Source of the DNA: an uncultured Candidatus Saccharibacteria bacterium
GTDB taxonomy: Bacteria; Patescibacteriota; Saccharimonadia; Saccharimonadales; Saccharimonadaceae
Direction of reading: 5' to 3'
Length of the DNA: 64,000 nucleotides
Assembly (NCBI GenBank): GCA_946530965.1
Contig: CAMNAK010000001.1
Span: 186,001-250,000, forward strand
Shown here: piece after piece, positions 42,278 to 51,214 of the stretch
How the letters are laid out: every line of letters starts with the position of its first letter
Position numbering within the stretch: the first letter of the stretch is position 1
Translations under genes and position numbers: made by a program
The notes under the pieces: generated by a model
Databases searched by the model: none
What the model saw: only the letters and a program-made list of their open reading frames with translations
What the model was told of the DNA's origin: nothing

Positions 42278-42308
42278 ATATCCCTCAAGCAATTGGGGGA
42301 TATTTTTT
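42278..42308 (+). terminator. terminator of tuf
   Basis: ATATCCC (42278-42284) / GGGATAT (42297-42303), then TTTTT. Confidence 0.85.
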
Positions 42309-42312
42309 GTGC

Positions 42313-42318
42313 TAAAAT
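42313..42318 (+). promoter_or_regulatory. extended -10 for the gene at 42352
   Basis: TGC-TAAAAT with the box at 42313-42318; no convincing -35. The leader of about 27 bases includes AGAAGGAATT. Confidence 0.55.
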
Positions 42319-42351
42319 ATTATTAACATAAGCAAGAAGGAATTATTTTTA

Positions 42352-44097
42352 ATGGAACCGCAAAACAGCGGAAGAATAGATATCGAGATATCACCAAGCA
42401 ATGTCCCGAATCCTACACCAGAGCCAACAACTGTAGCTCCAGCTCCAGCCAACGAACCACCAAAAATCACAGGACTCAGCAGTTCAATCTCTAAAAACAA
42501 TGAAATCGGCGGCAAAGCACTTCCGCCTAGCACCGTAATCAATAGACAGCCAGAGCCAAGCAAACAACCCGTAAAGAAAAGAGTCCAGCTTCCGCCACCA
42601 ACCGAGGAAGAAATCAATAACTACATCAAAAGAAAAAGAACAAGAAAAGCCATAATCCTTGCTGTTATTTTTGTGCTCTTAGCCGCCGCGGCAATTACGG
42701 CTGCATATTTTATCCTTGAATACTTAAGAAAACAAGACTCGAAACATTCAGACGGTTACAGTGTCGATTATCCATACATCATCGAGAACTCTGACGGAAC
42801 CGAATACCTAGCAGATAAAAATGGCAAGAAAATCAGCGGCGATTATGCCAGTATCGAAGAATACTACGAAGGCTTTACGGTAGCCTGCAAGAACCCAAAC
42901 TGCGATATCCTAGACACAAATGGGAACATAAAGTATTCTGGCCAGCAAATCACGAAAATCAAAAACAGCTCTTACTTCCTCGAGAAAAAGGACAGCAATC
43001 AGTTTAGCACAATCATTAAAACCGATGGCAAAGCTTTGAACAATGAAAAAGTTACAAGCCTAGAGGCCCAGAACGGACATAGCTTCATGCTAACAAAAGA
43101 CCCAAGCGCAAAATCTTATAAGCTATTAAACTCCGAAGGCAAATCGGTCGCTACTGGCGAAACCGAGGACACAATCGTATCTCAAAAACTAGAAATCTCG
43201 TACAGCAAATACGAAGATAAATACTATTGCGCCGCAAGCACACAGACGCGCGGCAGCGAATATAAAACCAGATTCGATATATATAACTGCGAAAGCGGCA
43301 AAAGCATCCTCTCTCTAGACAACGTAGGAAACTCATGGGAAGACAAACAATTAAGCGATAATATCTTCAAGGCCGCCGACACGAGCTATGTAATTTATAA
43401 TGACGAACTAGTTTTAAAAACCGATTTGGCCATCTTGCAATCAGATAATGGCCTGGTCTATGGACAAAACCCAGAAGAAGGCTTCGAACTATTTAACCCA
43501 CGCACCAAGAATAATGTAGACGAAAACTCGAATGGCCTAATCGACGAGGGGAAATACGATATAACTCCAAAATTTGGCCTCAATGACTATTTTGACTATG
43601 CAAATTACCGCGAAAGTGGATATGAATTCTTCAAAAAAAATGATGAGCTTCTAATATACAAAGACGGCAAGAAAAAAGACATAAGAAATGCCAAAATGTT
43701 CTTTAGCGAAGAACTATTCAACTATCTGCACTTCAAAAATAAGGATTATGTAATAGTCGAAGAAAACGGCAACACCAAACTCTACGACATGAATAAATCA
43801 CAAACCATAGACCTAGGCGGAAACATCGAAAGTCCAATAGAATATAGCTGTCTCGTTGTCGTGTCCACAGACGACATTCATAAAAAGAAAATATACAACC
43901 TAATAACCGGCGAAAGCTTCGAAATAAGCCTGCAAGACGGCGAGCGCATCGTTCTTTCTAGGCGCGGGCTAATAATAGAATCAATAATTAGACCAAGCGA
44001 GGCAGACAACTCGAGTAATAGCGCCCGAAAGATGAAATACTATAGCCAATCTGGCAAACTCCTTGCAGAAATATCATATAATATAGTTGGAGAGTAA
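42352..44097 (+). CDS. large tail-TM-surface protein, WG-repeat/propeller-like
   Basis: 581 residues. A 95-residue Pro/Ser-rich cytoplasmic tail and basic KRKRTRK stop precede a membrane helix at about 101-123. The exported 450 residues contain recurring units of about 40 residues (DYPYIIENSDGTEYLADKNGKKISGDY; ILDTNGNIKYSG; LLNSEGKSVATGE), the look of WG-type repeat or beta-propeller proteins. There is no enzymatic motif; adhesion or sensing is plausible. It is followed after two bases by a small TM protein, in the same unit between tuf and rpsJ. Confidence 0.65.
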   Translation: MEPQNSGRIDIEISPSNVPNPTPEPTTVAPAPANEPPKITGLSSSISKNNEIGGKALPPSTVINRQPEPSKQPVKKRVQLPPPTEEEINNYIKRKRTRKAIILAVIFVLLAAAAITAAYFILEYLRKQDSKHSDGYSVDYPYIIENSDGTEYLADKNGKKISGDYASIEEYYEGFTVACKNPNCDILDTNGNIKYSGQQITKIKNSSYFLEKKDSNQFSTIIKTDGKALNNEKVTSLEAQNGHSFMLTKDPSAKSYKLLNSEGKSVATGETEDTIVSQKLEISYSKYEDKYYCAASTQTRGSEYKTRFDIYNCESGKSILSLDNVGNSWEDKQLSDNIFKAADTSYVIYNDELVLKTDLAILQSDNGLVYGQNPEEGFELFNPRTKNNVDENSNGLIDEGKYDITPKFGLNDYFDYANYRESGYEFFKKNDELLIYKDGKKKDIRNAKMFFSEELFNYLHFKNKDYVIVEENGNTKLYDMNKSQTIDLGGNIESPIEYSCLVVVSTDDIHKKKIYNLITGESFEISLQDGERIVLSRRGLIIESIIRPSEADNSSNSARKMKYYSQSGKLLAEISYNIVGE

Positions 44098-44099
44098 TT

Positions 44100-44429
44100 A
44101 TGACAACAGATGCAACTAACGGAATTATCTGGTCAATGGTGCCAATATTCCTACTACTTATTGGCTTAATCGCCTATTCAATAATCACTAGGTCTAAAAG
44201 AAATAACGAAAAGCACGACACTAGAGAGAAAGATGCCTTGATTCAAGCTCAGGCCATGCTTGCGAAATATCAGCAAGAAAATAAGAATAAGGAAGAAAAG
44301 ACCGAAGAACCCGAAAAGCCAAAAGAAGAGTCAAAGAGCAAATCCGAAAAGAAACCAAAGAAGCTCGAAATTAGTCCTGAAAAGAAAGAAGCCGATCTTG
44401 AACCAGACATCGACACCAAGATTGACTAA
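44100..44429 (+). CDS. small membrane protein with charged cytoplasmic tail
   Basis: 109 residues: a membrane helix at about 9-30 followed by a long Lys/Glu/Pro-rich low-complexity tail with coiled-coil tendency. The tail is probably cytoplasmic because of the basic residues after the helix. ATG two bases beyond the stop of the large surface protein (stop TAA, then TTATG). Its last codons contain the -35 box of the rpsJ promoter. Function unknown. Confidence 0.6.
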   Translation: MTTDATNGIIWSMVPIFLLLIGLIAYSIITRSKRNNEKHDTREKDALIQAQAMLAKYQQENKNKEEKTEEPEKPKEESKSKSEKKPKKLEISPEKKEADLEPDIDTKID

Positions 44430-44450
44430 GTTTGCAAAAACAGTTATAAT
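44422..44450 (+). promoter_or_regulatory. promoter of rpsJ
   Basis: TTGACT (44422-44427), 17 bases, TATAAT (44445-44450). The leader of about 85 bases has an ACGC/GCGT hairpin near 44491-44505. Confidence 0.8.
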
Positions 44451-44542
44451 ATATTCACAAATTAAAAATGTGCTATAAACACTCATCGACACGCTGTCTT
44501 GGCGTATCTGAGATTATATAGCAAGCAGAAAGGAATTAATAA

Positions 44543-44863
44543 ATGGCAGACAAAGCAGAAGGCCCACGCATTCGCATTCGCCTTAAGGCTTACGATCATC
44601 GCGTCATCGATCAGAGCGCAAAGCAGATCGTCGAAACAGCAATCCGCACTGGTGCAAAGGTTAGCGGTCCAGTACCTCTTCCAACCAAGCGCAGCAGCTT
44701 CACGGTCGTAAAGAGCCCGCACGTCTACAAGACTGGTGGTGAAGCTTTCGAAATGAAGGTTCACAAGCGCCTTATCGACGTTATCGATGCTACTCCAAAG
44801 ACCATCGATGCATTGCAGAATCTATCCCTCCCAGCAGGCGTAGACGCAGAAATCAAGATGTAA
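44543..44863 (+). CDS. rpsJ: 30S ribosomal protein uS10
   Basis: 106 residues, standard. [21 protein letters not shown] at the start and the long loop [22 protein letters not shown] are diagnostic. It also partners NusG/NusB in antitermination. AGAAAGGAATT precedes the ATG. Normally it opens the S10 operon; here a terminator closes the unit right after it, and rplC follows only 1.7 kb later. Confidence 0.97.
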   Translation: MADKAEGPRIRIRLKAYDHRVIDQSAKQIVETAIRTGAKVSGPVPLPTKRSSFTVVKSPHVYKTGGEAFEMKVHKRLIDVIDATPKTIDALQNLSLPAGVDAEIKM

Positions 44864-44876
44864 TAATCTTCAAAAA

Positions 44877-44897
44877 CCGCTCGAAAGAGCGGCTTTT
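44877..44897 (+). terminator. terminator after rpsJ
   Basis: CCGCTC (44877-44882), GAAA loop, GAGCGG (44887-44892), CTTTTT. Confidence 0.92.
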
Positions 44898-44921
44898 TGT
44901 TCGTCTAGGCCCACCCATCTC

Positions 44922-44950
44922 TTGACATAAACGGATTTTTATGATAAAAT
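44922..44950 (+). promoter_or_regulatory. strong promoter of the nucleotidyltransferase gene
   Basis: TTGACA (44922-44927), 17 bases, TAAAAT (44945-44950) preceded by TGA. Confidence 0.85.
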
Positions 44951-45017
44951 GGGCAACATGTTTCGGACTCTACTTCGGAGGCACGAAGCAAATTTTGTAC
45001 TTTAGGAGGTATCCACA

Positions 45018-46301
45018 ATGAGACAGGATACAACAAAGAAAATCGTGAAGAATGATGAGCACTGGTGTGGCATGGAGCTTGCAGGCGGACTTGGAAGCCG
45101 TCTTAGAATCGGAGGAGCAACTCCTAAGCAGTTCGCTCCAAAATTCCCCGGAGTAACCTTCATACAGGACATTACCCGTATGAACACGAAGGTTATTAAG
45201 CCTGCAAGAATTTTCCCGGTCGTAACCACCGACAAGATGGTAAGCCTTGCATCCAAGCAGCTCACAAGTCTGGACGTTCCTACAACAAATATCCTTAACA
45301 AGCACAAGCAGTTAGGATACGTACTCGTACAGGCAAAGTCCGCATGGGATATCTGCAGAATTGACCCCGAAGCAGTTGTTTTCATAACTCCGACCGATCA
45401 GCATATCATTGGCGAGGAAGAATACGCCGAAGATATCAAGCAGGTTATGGAGTATGCAGCTAAGGGGCATTTCGTACTTATCGGTGTCAAGGTGAGCGAC
45501 GCCAACATCGTTGGCGGCTGCGGAAACGTCGTTTACGACAACGCTCAGGAAGGTCCGTTCTATAAAATCGAAAAATTTGTAGAAAAGCCTCTCAAAAAGG
45601 CAAAGACCCCCGAAGAAGGCATGGAAGCCGTAAAAAAGCTTCTCCTTGCAGACAACAGCGTTGTTAATACAGGACTTTACGCAGCACCTGTAAAAATGAT
45701 CTGTGAGGCATTTCCCGAAGAAGAGATCGATGAAGCACTCAAAAAGCTCCTGGAGGAAAATCCGGAAAAAACTGATTGCGGAATTGACCCCGAAGAGATG
45801 ATGAGAAGACTCAATGCAGAGCTTTACGTCGGCCACTTCAAGTGGGCAGACTGCGGCACATTAGCTGCATATTTCGAAATTCAGAAGCACACCCCCAATC
45901 ACGGGAACGCTTCAATTGGCGAAATCACACGCTATAACTGCCGTGACTCCCTGTTCGTCTCTTCGACGAAGGGTCTCCATATGTATGCCAGCAATATCAG
46001 AGGCGGAATTGCATGCATTGCTTATGCAAGCGAATCCGGTGGCATTGATGTCGCTGTCATCAACATGGAGGAATCTCAGGAAGCAGGAAAGGTCGCAAAC
46101 TTCTTCGACAATAGCGAAAGAGCTTCCTACAGCTACAACAGCGAGAATTGCATGGTAATGCCTAGCAATATCTCCGACAGCTGCAAAGTGGCATTTCTTG
46201 GTGTCAAAAACATCTTTGTCTTCATCAATAGACTCGACAACGGAGATATCAACGTAAATATCTCCGCTAACGGTGAGTGCATCAACAAGGTTACCGAATA
46301 A
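45018..46301 (+). CDS. mannose-1-phosphate guanylyltransferase-like sugar nucleotidyltransferase
   Basis: 427 residues. The N-terminal nucleotidyltransferase domain shows ELAGGLGSRLR (variant of AGGxGxRL), the ManC-type TPKQFAPKF, FVEKPLKKAKTPEEG, NTGLYAAP and ADCGTLAAYFEI. Residues about 300-427 look like a left-handed beta-helix or cupin-like tail (IGEITRYNCRDSLFVSSTKGLHMYA). It would make a GDP- or other NDP-sugar for glycans. AGGAGGTATCCACA precedes the ATG. AGA arginine codons and C-ending codons differ from the CGC/CTA pattern of its ribosomal neighbours. It has its own promoter and terminator between rpsJ and rplC: likely acquired. Confidence 0.8.
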   Translation: MRQDTTKKIVKNDEHWCGMELAGGLGSRLRIGGATPKQFAPKFPGVTFIQDITRMNTKVIKPARIFPVVTTDKMVSLASKQLTSLDVPTTNILNKHKQLGYVLVQAKSAWDICRIDPEAVVFITPTDQHIIGEEEYAEDIKQVMEYAAKGHFVLIGVKVSDANIVGGCGNVVYDNAQEGPFYKIEKFVEKPLKKAKTPEEGMEAVKKLLLADNSVVNTGLYAAPVKMICEAFPEEEIDEALKKLLEENPEKTDCGIDPEEMMRRLNAELYVGHFKWADCGTLAAYFEIQKHTPNHGNASIGEITRYNCRDSLFVSSTKGLHMYASNIRGGIACIAYASESGGIDVAVINMEESQEAGKVANFFDNSERASYSYNSENCMVMPSNISDSCKVAFLGVKNIFVFINRLDNGDINVNISANGECINKVTE

Positions 46302-46339
46302 TCATCATTCATATCGATAAAACACCTCCAACCCAACAA

Positions 46340-46368
46340 ACCGTCCTCTATCACAGAGGGCGGTTTTT
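46340..46368 (+). terminator. terminator of the nucleotidyltransferase gene
   Basis: ACCGTCCTC (46340-46348) / GAGGGCGGT (46356-46364), one mismatch, then TTTT. Confidence 0.88.
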
Positions 46369-46382
46369 CACTCTTAAAAAGC

Positions 46383-46412
46383 TTGACTTTATGGGGTATT
46401 TTGTGATAAAAT
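46383..46412 (+). promoter_or_regulatory. promoter of the rplC-rpsH operon
   Basis: TTGACT (46383-46388), 18 bases, TAAAAT (46407-46412) preceded by TGA. Drives the long ribosomal unit after the split from rpsJ. Confidence 0.75.
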
Positions 46413-46437
46413 AGAGCTCGTATATTAAACACGTCAC

Positions 46438-46483
46438 AGTGGCGCAAGAGGTACGGTCCGTAGATGAGAGAACGGAGACCACT
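46438..46483 (+). promoter_or_regulatory. folded leader upstream of rplC
   Basis: AGTGG (46438-46442) pairs with CCACT (46479-46483), and CCGT (46458-46461) with ACGG (46472-46475) inside. It lies in a leader of about 105 bases, where L4-type feedback acts in the classical S10 operon. Confidence 0.4.
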
Positions 46484-46523
46484 CAGAAGCCATGTGATTT
46501 TAATGGGAAAGGACGCCCAAACG

Positions 46524-47144
46524 ATGAAAATCATCCTCGGCACCAAGATTGGTATGACCCAGATCATCGGCGAAGATGGTGTAGTTACTCCTGTAACTAT
46601 CCTTCAAGCAGGCCCTTGCACCGTGACTCAGACTAAGTCATCTGAAACTGATGGCTATAGCGCGGTACAAGTTGCATATGGTCAGGGTAAGAATCTGAGC
46701 AAGGCCGTGTCCGGACACGTCAAAAAATCCGGAGCAGATATCAAACCTAAATATATCCGTGAATTTCGCGTTGATAACATCCCAGAAGATGTAACGCTCG
46801 GTTCTGAGCTAACTGTCGCTGAGTTTACTCTAGGCGATAAGGTTCAGGTTACCGGTACAAGCAAAGGTAAAGGTTTTGCTGGTACAGTTAAGCGCCACAA
46901 CTTCCAGGAATCTCGCAATACGCACGGTTTCAAGGGTGACATCCGCAAGGTTGGTTCTATCGGTTCTATGTATCCACAGAAAGTCTTCAAGGGCAAGAAG
47001 ATGGCTGGACGCATGGGTCATGACCGTGTAACCGTCAAAAACCTTGTTGTCGCTTATATCGACACCGATCACAACCTTATTGGTCTCAAAGGCGCTGTGC
47101 CTGGTCCAAACAAGGGTCTCGTAATGGTGGAGGGAAAGGACTAA
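46524..47144 (+). CDS. rplC: 50S ribosomal protein uL3
   Basis: 206 residues from the ATG at 46524 (MKIILGTKIGMTQII), with GGAAAGGA ten bases upstream; earlier in-frame ATGs fall in the folded leader. The peptidyl-transferase arm is recognisable in HGFKGDIRKVGSIGSMYPQKVFKGKKMAGRMG. Leads the operon rplC-rplD-rplW-rplB-rpsS-rplV-rpsC-rplP-rpmC-rpsQ-rplN-rplX-rplE-rpsN-rpsH. Confidence 0.96.
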   Translation: MKIILGTKIGMTQIIGEDGVVTPVTILQAGPCTVTQTKSSETDGYSAVQVAYGQGKNLSKAVSGHVKKSGADIKPKYIREFRVDNIPEDVTLGSELTVAEFTLGDKVQVTGTSKGKGFAGTVKRHNFQESRNTHGFKGDIRKVGSIGSMYPQKVFKGKKMAGRMGHDRVTVKNLVVAYIDTDHNLIGLKGAVPGPNKGLVMVEGKD

Positions 47145-47145
47145 T

Positions 47146-47751
47146 ATGGCTACATTAAACAAAGACGTATTCGGCCTTTCAGTCGAAAATCATGAGCTCG
47201 TGAAATTGGCTTATGATACTTACCTAGCTAACTCTCGTAGTTCACATGCGAAAACTCTCAAGCGCGGTGAAGTTCGTGGTGGTGGTAAGAAACCTTGGAA
47301 GCAGAAAGGTACTGGTCGCGCACGCTTTGGCTCGACACGTAACCCTATCTGGCGACACGGTGGTGTAGCTTTCGGCCGTACTGGCAATGAAAACTTCACC
47401 AAGAAAATCAGCAAGAACGCAAAGCTTCAGGCAGTTCGCCAAGCTCTCTCTATGCAGAATGCTGACAAGAACATTGTTGTTATCGATACTTTCGAATGCC
47501 CAACTGGCAAGGTAAAAGAAACGATGGCAATGTTCGAAAAGAACAAGCTCGACAAGACTCAGAACATTCTTCTCGTTGTTAGCGAAAAGGATGAACTAGT
47601 ACTTCGCGCTACTAACAACGTTGCTAATGTTAAGGTGGTCCGCCCAACTTATCTAAACGTTTTCGACATTCTTAATGCCGACAAGATCGTTATCACTGAG
47701 AAATCAATGCCAATGATCGAAAACTGGCTACTCGGAAAGGAGAACGCTTAA
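47146..47751 (+). CDS. rplD: 50S ribosomal protein uL4
   Basis: 201 residues. The tunnel loop is present (RGGGKKPWKQKGTGRARFGSTRNPIWRHGGVAFG), the arm that lines the exit tunnel near macrolide sites. ATG one base after the rplC stop, with GGAGGGAAAGG upstream. As an L4 protein it could bind the operon leader. Confidence 0.97.
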   Translation: MATLNKDVFGLSVENHELVKLAYDTYLANSRSSHAKTLKRGEVRGGGKKPWKQKGTGRARFGSTRNPIWRHGGVAFGRTGNENFTKKISKNAKLQAVRQALSMQNADKNIVVIDTFECPTGKVKETMAMFEKNKLDKTQNILLVVSEKDELVLRATNNVANVKVVRPTYLNVFDILNADKIVITEKSMPMIENWLLGKENA

Positions 47752-48101
47752 TGATTGTTCGTCCTATGGTAAGCGAAAAAGCTTACGCCGAAGAAGCAAA
47801 ACGTATTTACATGTTTGTCGCTGAAAACGGTGCTAGCAAGCAGGAAATCGCTAAGACTGTTGAAAAACAGTATGGCGTAACCGTTACTGATGTTCGCACT
47901 GCAGTTCGCAAAGGCAAAAAGACTAAGTTCAGCCGTGGTAAGCATGCCTATCCTGGCACAACCTTCCGCGCAGACAAACTTATTGCTTATGTAACTCTAA
48001 AAGAAGGCGATAAAATCAAGATCTTCGAAGAAGAACAGGTCGAAGAACCTGCTAAAGAAGATAAAAAATCCAAGAAATCCGACAAGAAGGGAGATAAATA
48101 A
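47751..48101 (+). CDS. rplW: 50S ribosomal protein uL23
   Basis: 116 residues; the core (MIVRPMVSEKAYAEEAKRIYMF...) is followed by a 20-residue Glu/Lys tail. It forms the tunnel-exit docking site for trigger factor and SRP. The ATG shares a base with the rplD stop (TAATG), and GGAAAGGAG is upstream. Confidence 0.96.
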   Translation: MIVRPMVSEKAYAEEAKRIYMFVAENGASKQEIAKTVEKQYGVTVTDVRTAVRKGKKTKFSRGKHAYPGTTFRADKLIAYVTLKEGDKIKIFEEEQVEEPAKEDKKSKKSDKKGDK

Positions 48102-48937
48102 TGAGTATTAAAGCTTATCGCCCAACCACGCCGGCACAGCGTCAGAAGACCACTCAGGATTTCGATCAAATCACGACTCGTAAGCCAATGAAGAGCCTCC
48201 TTGCAAGCAAAAAGCAGCAAGCTGGCAAAAACAACTCTGGTCGTATTACAGTTCGCCATCGCGGCGGCGGCGTCAAACGCCACTATCGCTTGGTAAGCCA
48301 CAATCTTCCAGCAGGTCTTACACTTCGTATTGAAGAAATCGAATATGATCCAAACCGCAGCGCACGTATTGCACGTGTCAAGGATCAGAACGGTGTATAT
48401 TACTACATCATCGCTGATACTAATATGCGCAAGGGTGCTACGATTTCTACCGGCAAAGACGCAGCTATCGAAACAAGCAACCGTTTGCCACTAGAACTTA
48501 TTCCAGTTGGTACAAACGTTTATGCTATCGAACTTACCCCAGGTAAGGGCGCACAGATGGTTCGCTCCGCTGGTACAACCGCTCAGCTTATGGCAAAAGA
48601 AAATGGCTATGCCACACTTCGTATGCCATCTGGCGAAATGCGCAAAGTTCTTTGTGCATGTAGCGCAAACATTGGTACTGTTGGTAACATTCAGCACCAG
48701 AACGTAAAGATCGGTTCTGCTGGTCGTACTCGCCGCAAAGGCATTCGCCCAACAGTCCGTGGTGTCGTAATGAACGCTTGTGATCACCCACACGGTGGTG
48801 GTGACGGTGGTCGTCACGGTACGGGTAAGGCTCCACGCACACCTTGGGGTCAGCTCACTTTGGGTTATCGTACCCGTCACAATAAGAAAACTAACAAGAT
48901 GATTGTTCGCAGTCGTCATGAAGGGAAGAGGAAATAG
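48101..48937 (+). CDS. rplB: 50S ribosomal protein uL2
   Basis: 278 residues, standard length. SGRITVRHRGGGVKRHYR and the C-terminal DHPHGGGDGGRHGTG with the peptidyl-transferase-associated histidine are clear. TAATG overlap with rplW; AAGGGAG upstream. It bridges to the 30S subunit. Confidence 0.98.
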   Translation: MSIKAYRPTTPAQRQKTTQDFDQITTRKPMKSLLASKKQQAGKNNSGRITVRHRGGGVKRHYRLVSHNLPAGLTLRIEEIEYDPNRSARIARVKDQNGVYYYIIADTNMRKGATISTGKDAAIETSNRLPLELIPVGTNVYAIELTPGKGAQMVRSAGTTAQLMAKENGYATLRMPSGEMRKVLCACSANIGTVGNIQHQNVKIGSAGRTRRKGIRPTVRGVVMNACDHPHGGGDGGRHGTGKAPRTPWGQLTLGYRTRHNKKTNKMIVRSRHEGKRK

Positions 48938-48940
48938 TCT

Positions 48941-49228
48941 ATGTCACGTTCTCTAAAGAAAGGACCTTTCGTGGACTTCAAGCTTCAGAAGAAAATCGAA
49001 GCTCTCTCCATGGAAGATCGTACTATCGTCAAGACCTGGGCTCGCCAGTCGACGATTAGCCCAGAAATGGTAGGTCGCACAATCGCTGTTCATAACGGTC
49101 GTATGCACGTTCCAGTACTAGTTACTGAAAACATGGTTGGCCACAAGCTCGGCGAATTCGCACCAACCCGCAAATTCAAACGCCATGGCGGTAAAAAAGC
49201 CGCTGAAGCAGCAAAGGGAGGTAAGTAA
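48941..49228 (+). CDS. rpsS: 30S ribosomal protein uS19
   Basis: 95 residues. [15 protein letters not shown] start and the conserved [18 protein letters not shown] end identify it. It binds the 16S head together with S13. AGGGAAGAGGAAATAG lies before the ATG; three bases after rplB. Confidence 0.97.
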   Translation: MSRSLKKGPFVDFKLQKKIEALSMEDRTIVKTWARQSTISPEMVGRTIAVHNGRMHVPVLVTENMVGHKLGEFAPTRKFKRHGGKKAAEAAKGGK

Positions 49229-49230
49229 TC

Positions 49231-49650
49231 ATGGCTAGCAAAACCGCCCACGCATATATCAAAGGCGTAGATAGCCAGCCACGCAAAGTTAGCATCGTAG
49301 CTAGCCTTGTCCGTGACCGCTACGTCTCCGACGCTGTAGTTATTCTTGAGAATACTCCACGTCGCGCTGCAAAAGCAGTTCGCAAAGCTATCGAATCCGC
49401 AACCGCAAACCTACTACAGAGCGGTAGCATCGATACCAAGACAATTGCTATCAATCGCATTTCTGTTACTGCCGGCACACGTATGCGCCGCTATGTACCA
49501 GCAAGCCGCGGCCGCGCATTGCCTTTCGAAAAGATTTCTAGCAACATCTTCGTAGAAGTTTGTGGCGAAGAAAAGGTCAAGAAAGCTGAACCAAAAGCAG
49601 AAAAGACCACCAAGAAGGCAGACGCCAAAGCAGAAAAGGAGAATAAGTAA
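49231..49650 (+). CDS. rplV: 50S ribosomal protein uL22 with charged tail
   Basis: 139 residues; the core ends near 115, followed by a Lys/Ala/Glu tail. The tunnel hairpin is seen in ISVTAGTRMRRYVPASRGRALPF. AAGGGAGGTAA upstream. It lines the exit tunnel opposite L4. Confidence 0.95.
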   Translation: MASKTAHAYIKGVDSQPRKVSIVASLVRDRYVSDAVVILENTPRRAAKAVRKAIESATANLLQSGSIDTKTIAINRISVTAGTRMRRYVPASRGRALPFEKISSNIFVEVCGEEKVKKAEPKAEKTTKKADAKAEKENK

Positions 49651-50276
49651 TGGGTCAGAAAGTTAATCCCGTTAGCTATCGTCTCCAGGTCAACAAGAAC
49701 TGGAGCAGCAAGTGGTTCTCCCGCAAAGCAGATTATCGTAACTGGCTAATCGAAGATGTCAAAATCCGCGAAGTCATCGAAAATCGCTTCAAGAGCCGCC
49801 CAACAATCGATCGCATCAGCATCGAACGCAGCCCAAACCTAACTACCATTAACATCCGCACTGCTAAGGCTGGTGCTGTTATCGGTAAGCAGGGTGCAGG
49901 CATTAACGAACTAAAGAAGGATCTTGAAAAGGTTACCAAGAGCCCACTACGCATCAACGTAGAGGAAGTTAAGAAGCCAGAACTTAGCGCAAAGCTAGTT
50001 GCTGAAAACATCGGTTTCCAGCTTGGCAAACGTATGAACTTTCGCCGCGCAGTCAAGATGGCAAGCGCATCTACAATGAATGCAGGTGCTAAGGGTATCC
50101 GCATCGAGGTATCCGGTCGTCTAAACGGCGCAGAAATGAGCCGCCGCGAAAAGTTTATCGAAGGTTCCGTACCTCTACATACTCTTCGTGCAGATATCGA
50201 CTTCTACGTCGAGCATGCTCAGACGATTGCAGGTATCGTTGGTGTTAAAGTTTGGATCTACAAGGGGGAGAAATAA
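49650..50276 (+). CDS. rpsC: 30S ribosomal protein uS3
   Basis: 208 residues, shorter at the C-terminus than the E. coli protein (233). MGQKVNPVSYRLQ start; the KH motif is AGAVIGKQGAGINEL (GKQG loop); mRNA-entry helicase region LNGAEMSRREKFIEGSVPLHTLRADIDF. TAATG overlap with rplV. Confidence 0.97.
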   Translation: MGQKVNPVSYRLQVNKNWSSKWFSRKADYRNWLIEDVKIREVIENRFKSRPTIDRISIERSPNLTTINIRTAKAGAVIGKQGAGINELKKDLEKVTKSPLRINVEEVKKPELSAKLVAENIGFQLGKRMNFRRAVKMASASTMNAGAKGIRIEVSGRLNGAEMSRREKFIEGSVPLHTLRADIDFYVEHAQTIAGIVGVKVWIYKGEK

Positions 50277-50279
50277 ATT

Positions 50280-50699
50280 ATGGCACTTACACAACCTCGC
50301 AAAGAAGCCCATCGCAAGGTCCGCAAGGGCAAGAACGAAGGCATCGCAACCCGTTGTAACTATGTTGCATTCGGTGATTGGGGTCTACAAAGCCTAGATA
50401 ACGAACGCGTCAACGGTCGCCAGATCGAGGCCGCTCGTCAGGCTATCACCCGCTATGTTAAGCGTGGTGGTAAAGTCTGGATCCGCATCTTCCCGCACAC
50501 TCCAGTAACCAAGAAACCATTGGATGTTAAGATGGGTAGCGGTAAAGGTGAACCTCAGTATCACGTAGCAAAGGTTAAGGCTGGAACAGTTATGTTCGAA
50601 ATCGCCGATGTTACCGAAGAGCAGGCAAAAGAAGCTCTTCGCCTAGCAAGCCACAAGCTACCAGTACGCTGCAAGATCATTAAGAAAGAGGAGCTTTAA
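50280..50699 (+). CDS. rplP: 50S ribosomal protein uL16
   Basis: 139 residues. The N-terminus starts [19 protein letters not shown], and [33 protein letters not shown] is diagnostic. It positions the A-site tRNA elbow. The ATG lies two bases after the rpsC stop, with GGGGGAG upstream. Confidence 0.97.
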   Translation: MALTQPRKEAHRKVRKGKNEGIATRCNYVAFGDWGLQSLDNERVNGRQIEAARQAITRYVKRGGKVWIRIFPHTPVTKKPLDVKMGSGKGEPQYHVAKVKAGTVMFEIADVTEEQAKEALRLASHKLPVRCKIIKKEEL

Positions 50700-50702
50700 T
50701 TT

Positions 50703-50909
50703 ATGGCAGGAAAGAAAGAAGCCGCAAAAGAAGCTAAGCTCGTTAGCAAAGCACCGCTTGATGAACAGCTAAAAGCAAAGCGCGAAGAACTCTTGATTGC
50801 TCGTCAGGGTCTTGGTTCTACACTACAGAACCCACACCGCATCAAAGCCCTCAAGAAAGATATTGCACGTATCTTAACGCAAATTAACGCCACGAAGGGA
50901 GATAAATAA
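50703..50909 (+). CDS. rpmC: 50S ribosomal protein uL29
   Basis: 68 residues. About 20 Lys/Ala-rich residues precede the two-helix core ([35 protein letters not shown]). It sits beside L23 at the tunnel exit. AGGAGCT precedes the start. Confidence 0.95.
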   Translation: MAGKKEAAKEAKLVSKAPLDEQLKAKREELLIARQGLGSTLQNPHRIKALKKDIARILTQINATKGDK

Positions 50910-51214
50910 TGGCACGCACCCTCACTGGAGTAGTCTCCTCCGACAAGCGTGACAAGACCATCACGGTCATGATCACCTCTCGTGAGACGCATCCACTATA
51001 TCGCAAGCAGTTTACTATTACGCGCAAGTACACTGCACATGACGAAAAGAACGAAGCCCATGAAGGCGACACCGTCATGATCGAAGAAACGCGCCCAATC
51101 AGCAAGACTAAGACCTGGAATCTTGTCAAAGTTCTTGAAAAGAGCCATGGTAAGGTCGAGCTAAAAGATGAAGTCACTCAGGTCGAGAGCGACGATAAAG
51201 AAGGAGAAAATTAA
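50909..51214 (+). CDS. rpsQ: 30S ribosomal protein uS17
   Basis: 101 residues: an OB-fold core ([30 protein letters not shown]...[27 protein letters not shown]) plus a short acidic tail. TAATG overlap with rpmC; AAGGGAG upstream. Confidence 0.96.
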   Translation: MARTLTGVVSSDKRDKTITVMITSRETHPLYRKQFTITRKYTAHDEKNEAHEGDTVMIEETRPISKTKTWNLVKVLEKSHGKVELKDEVTQVESDDKEGEN

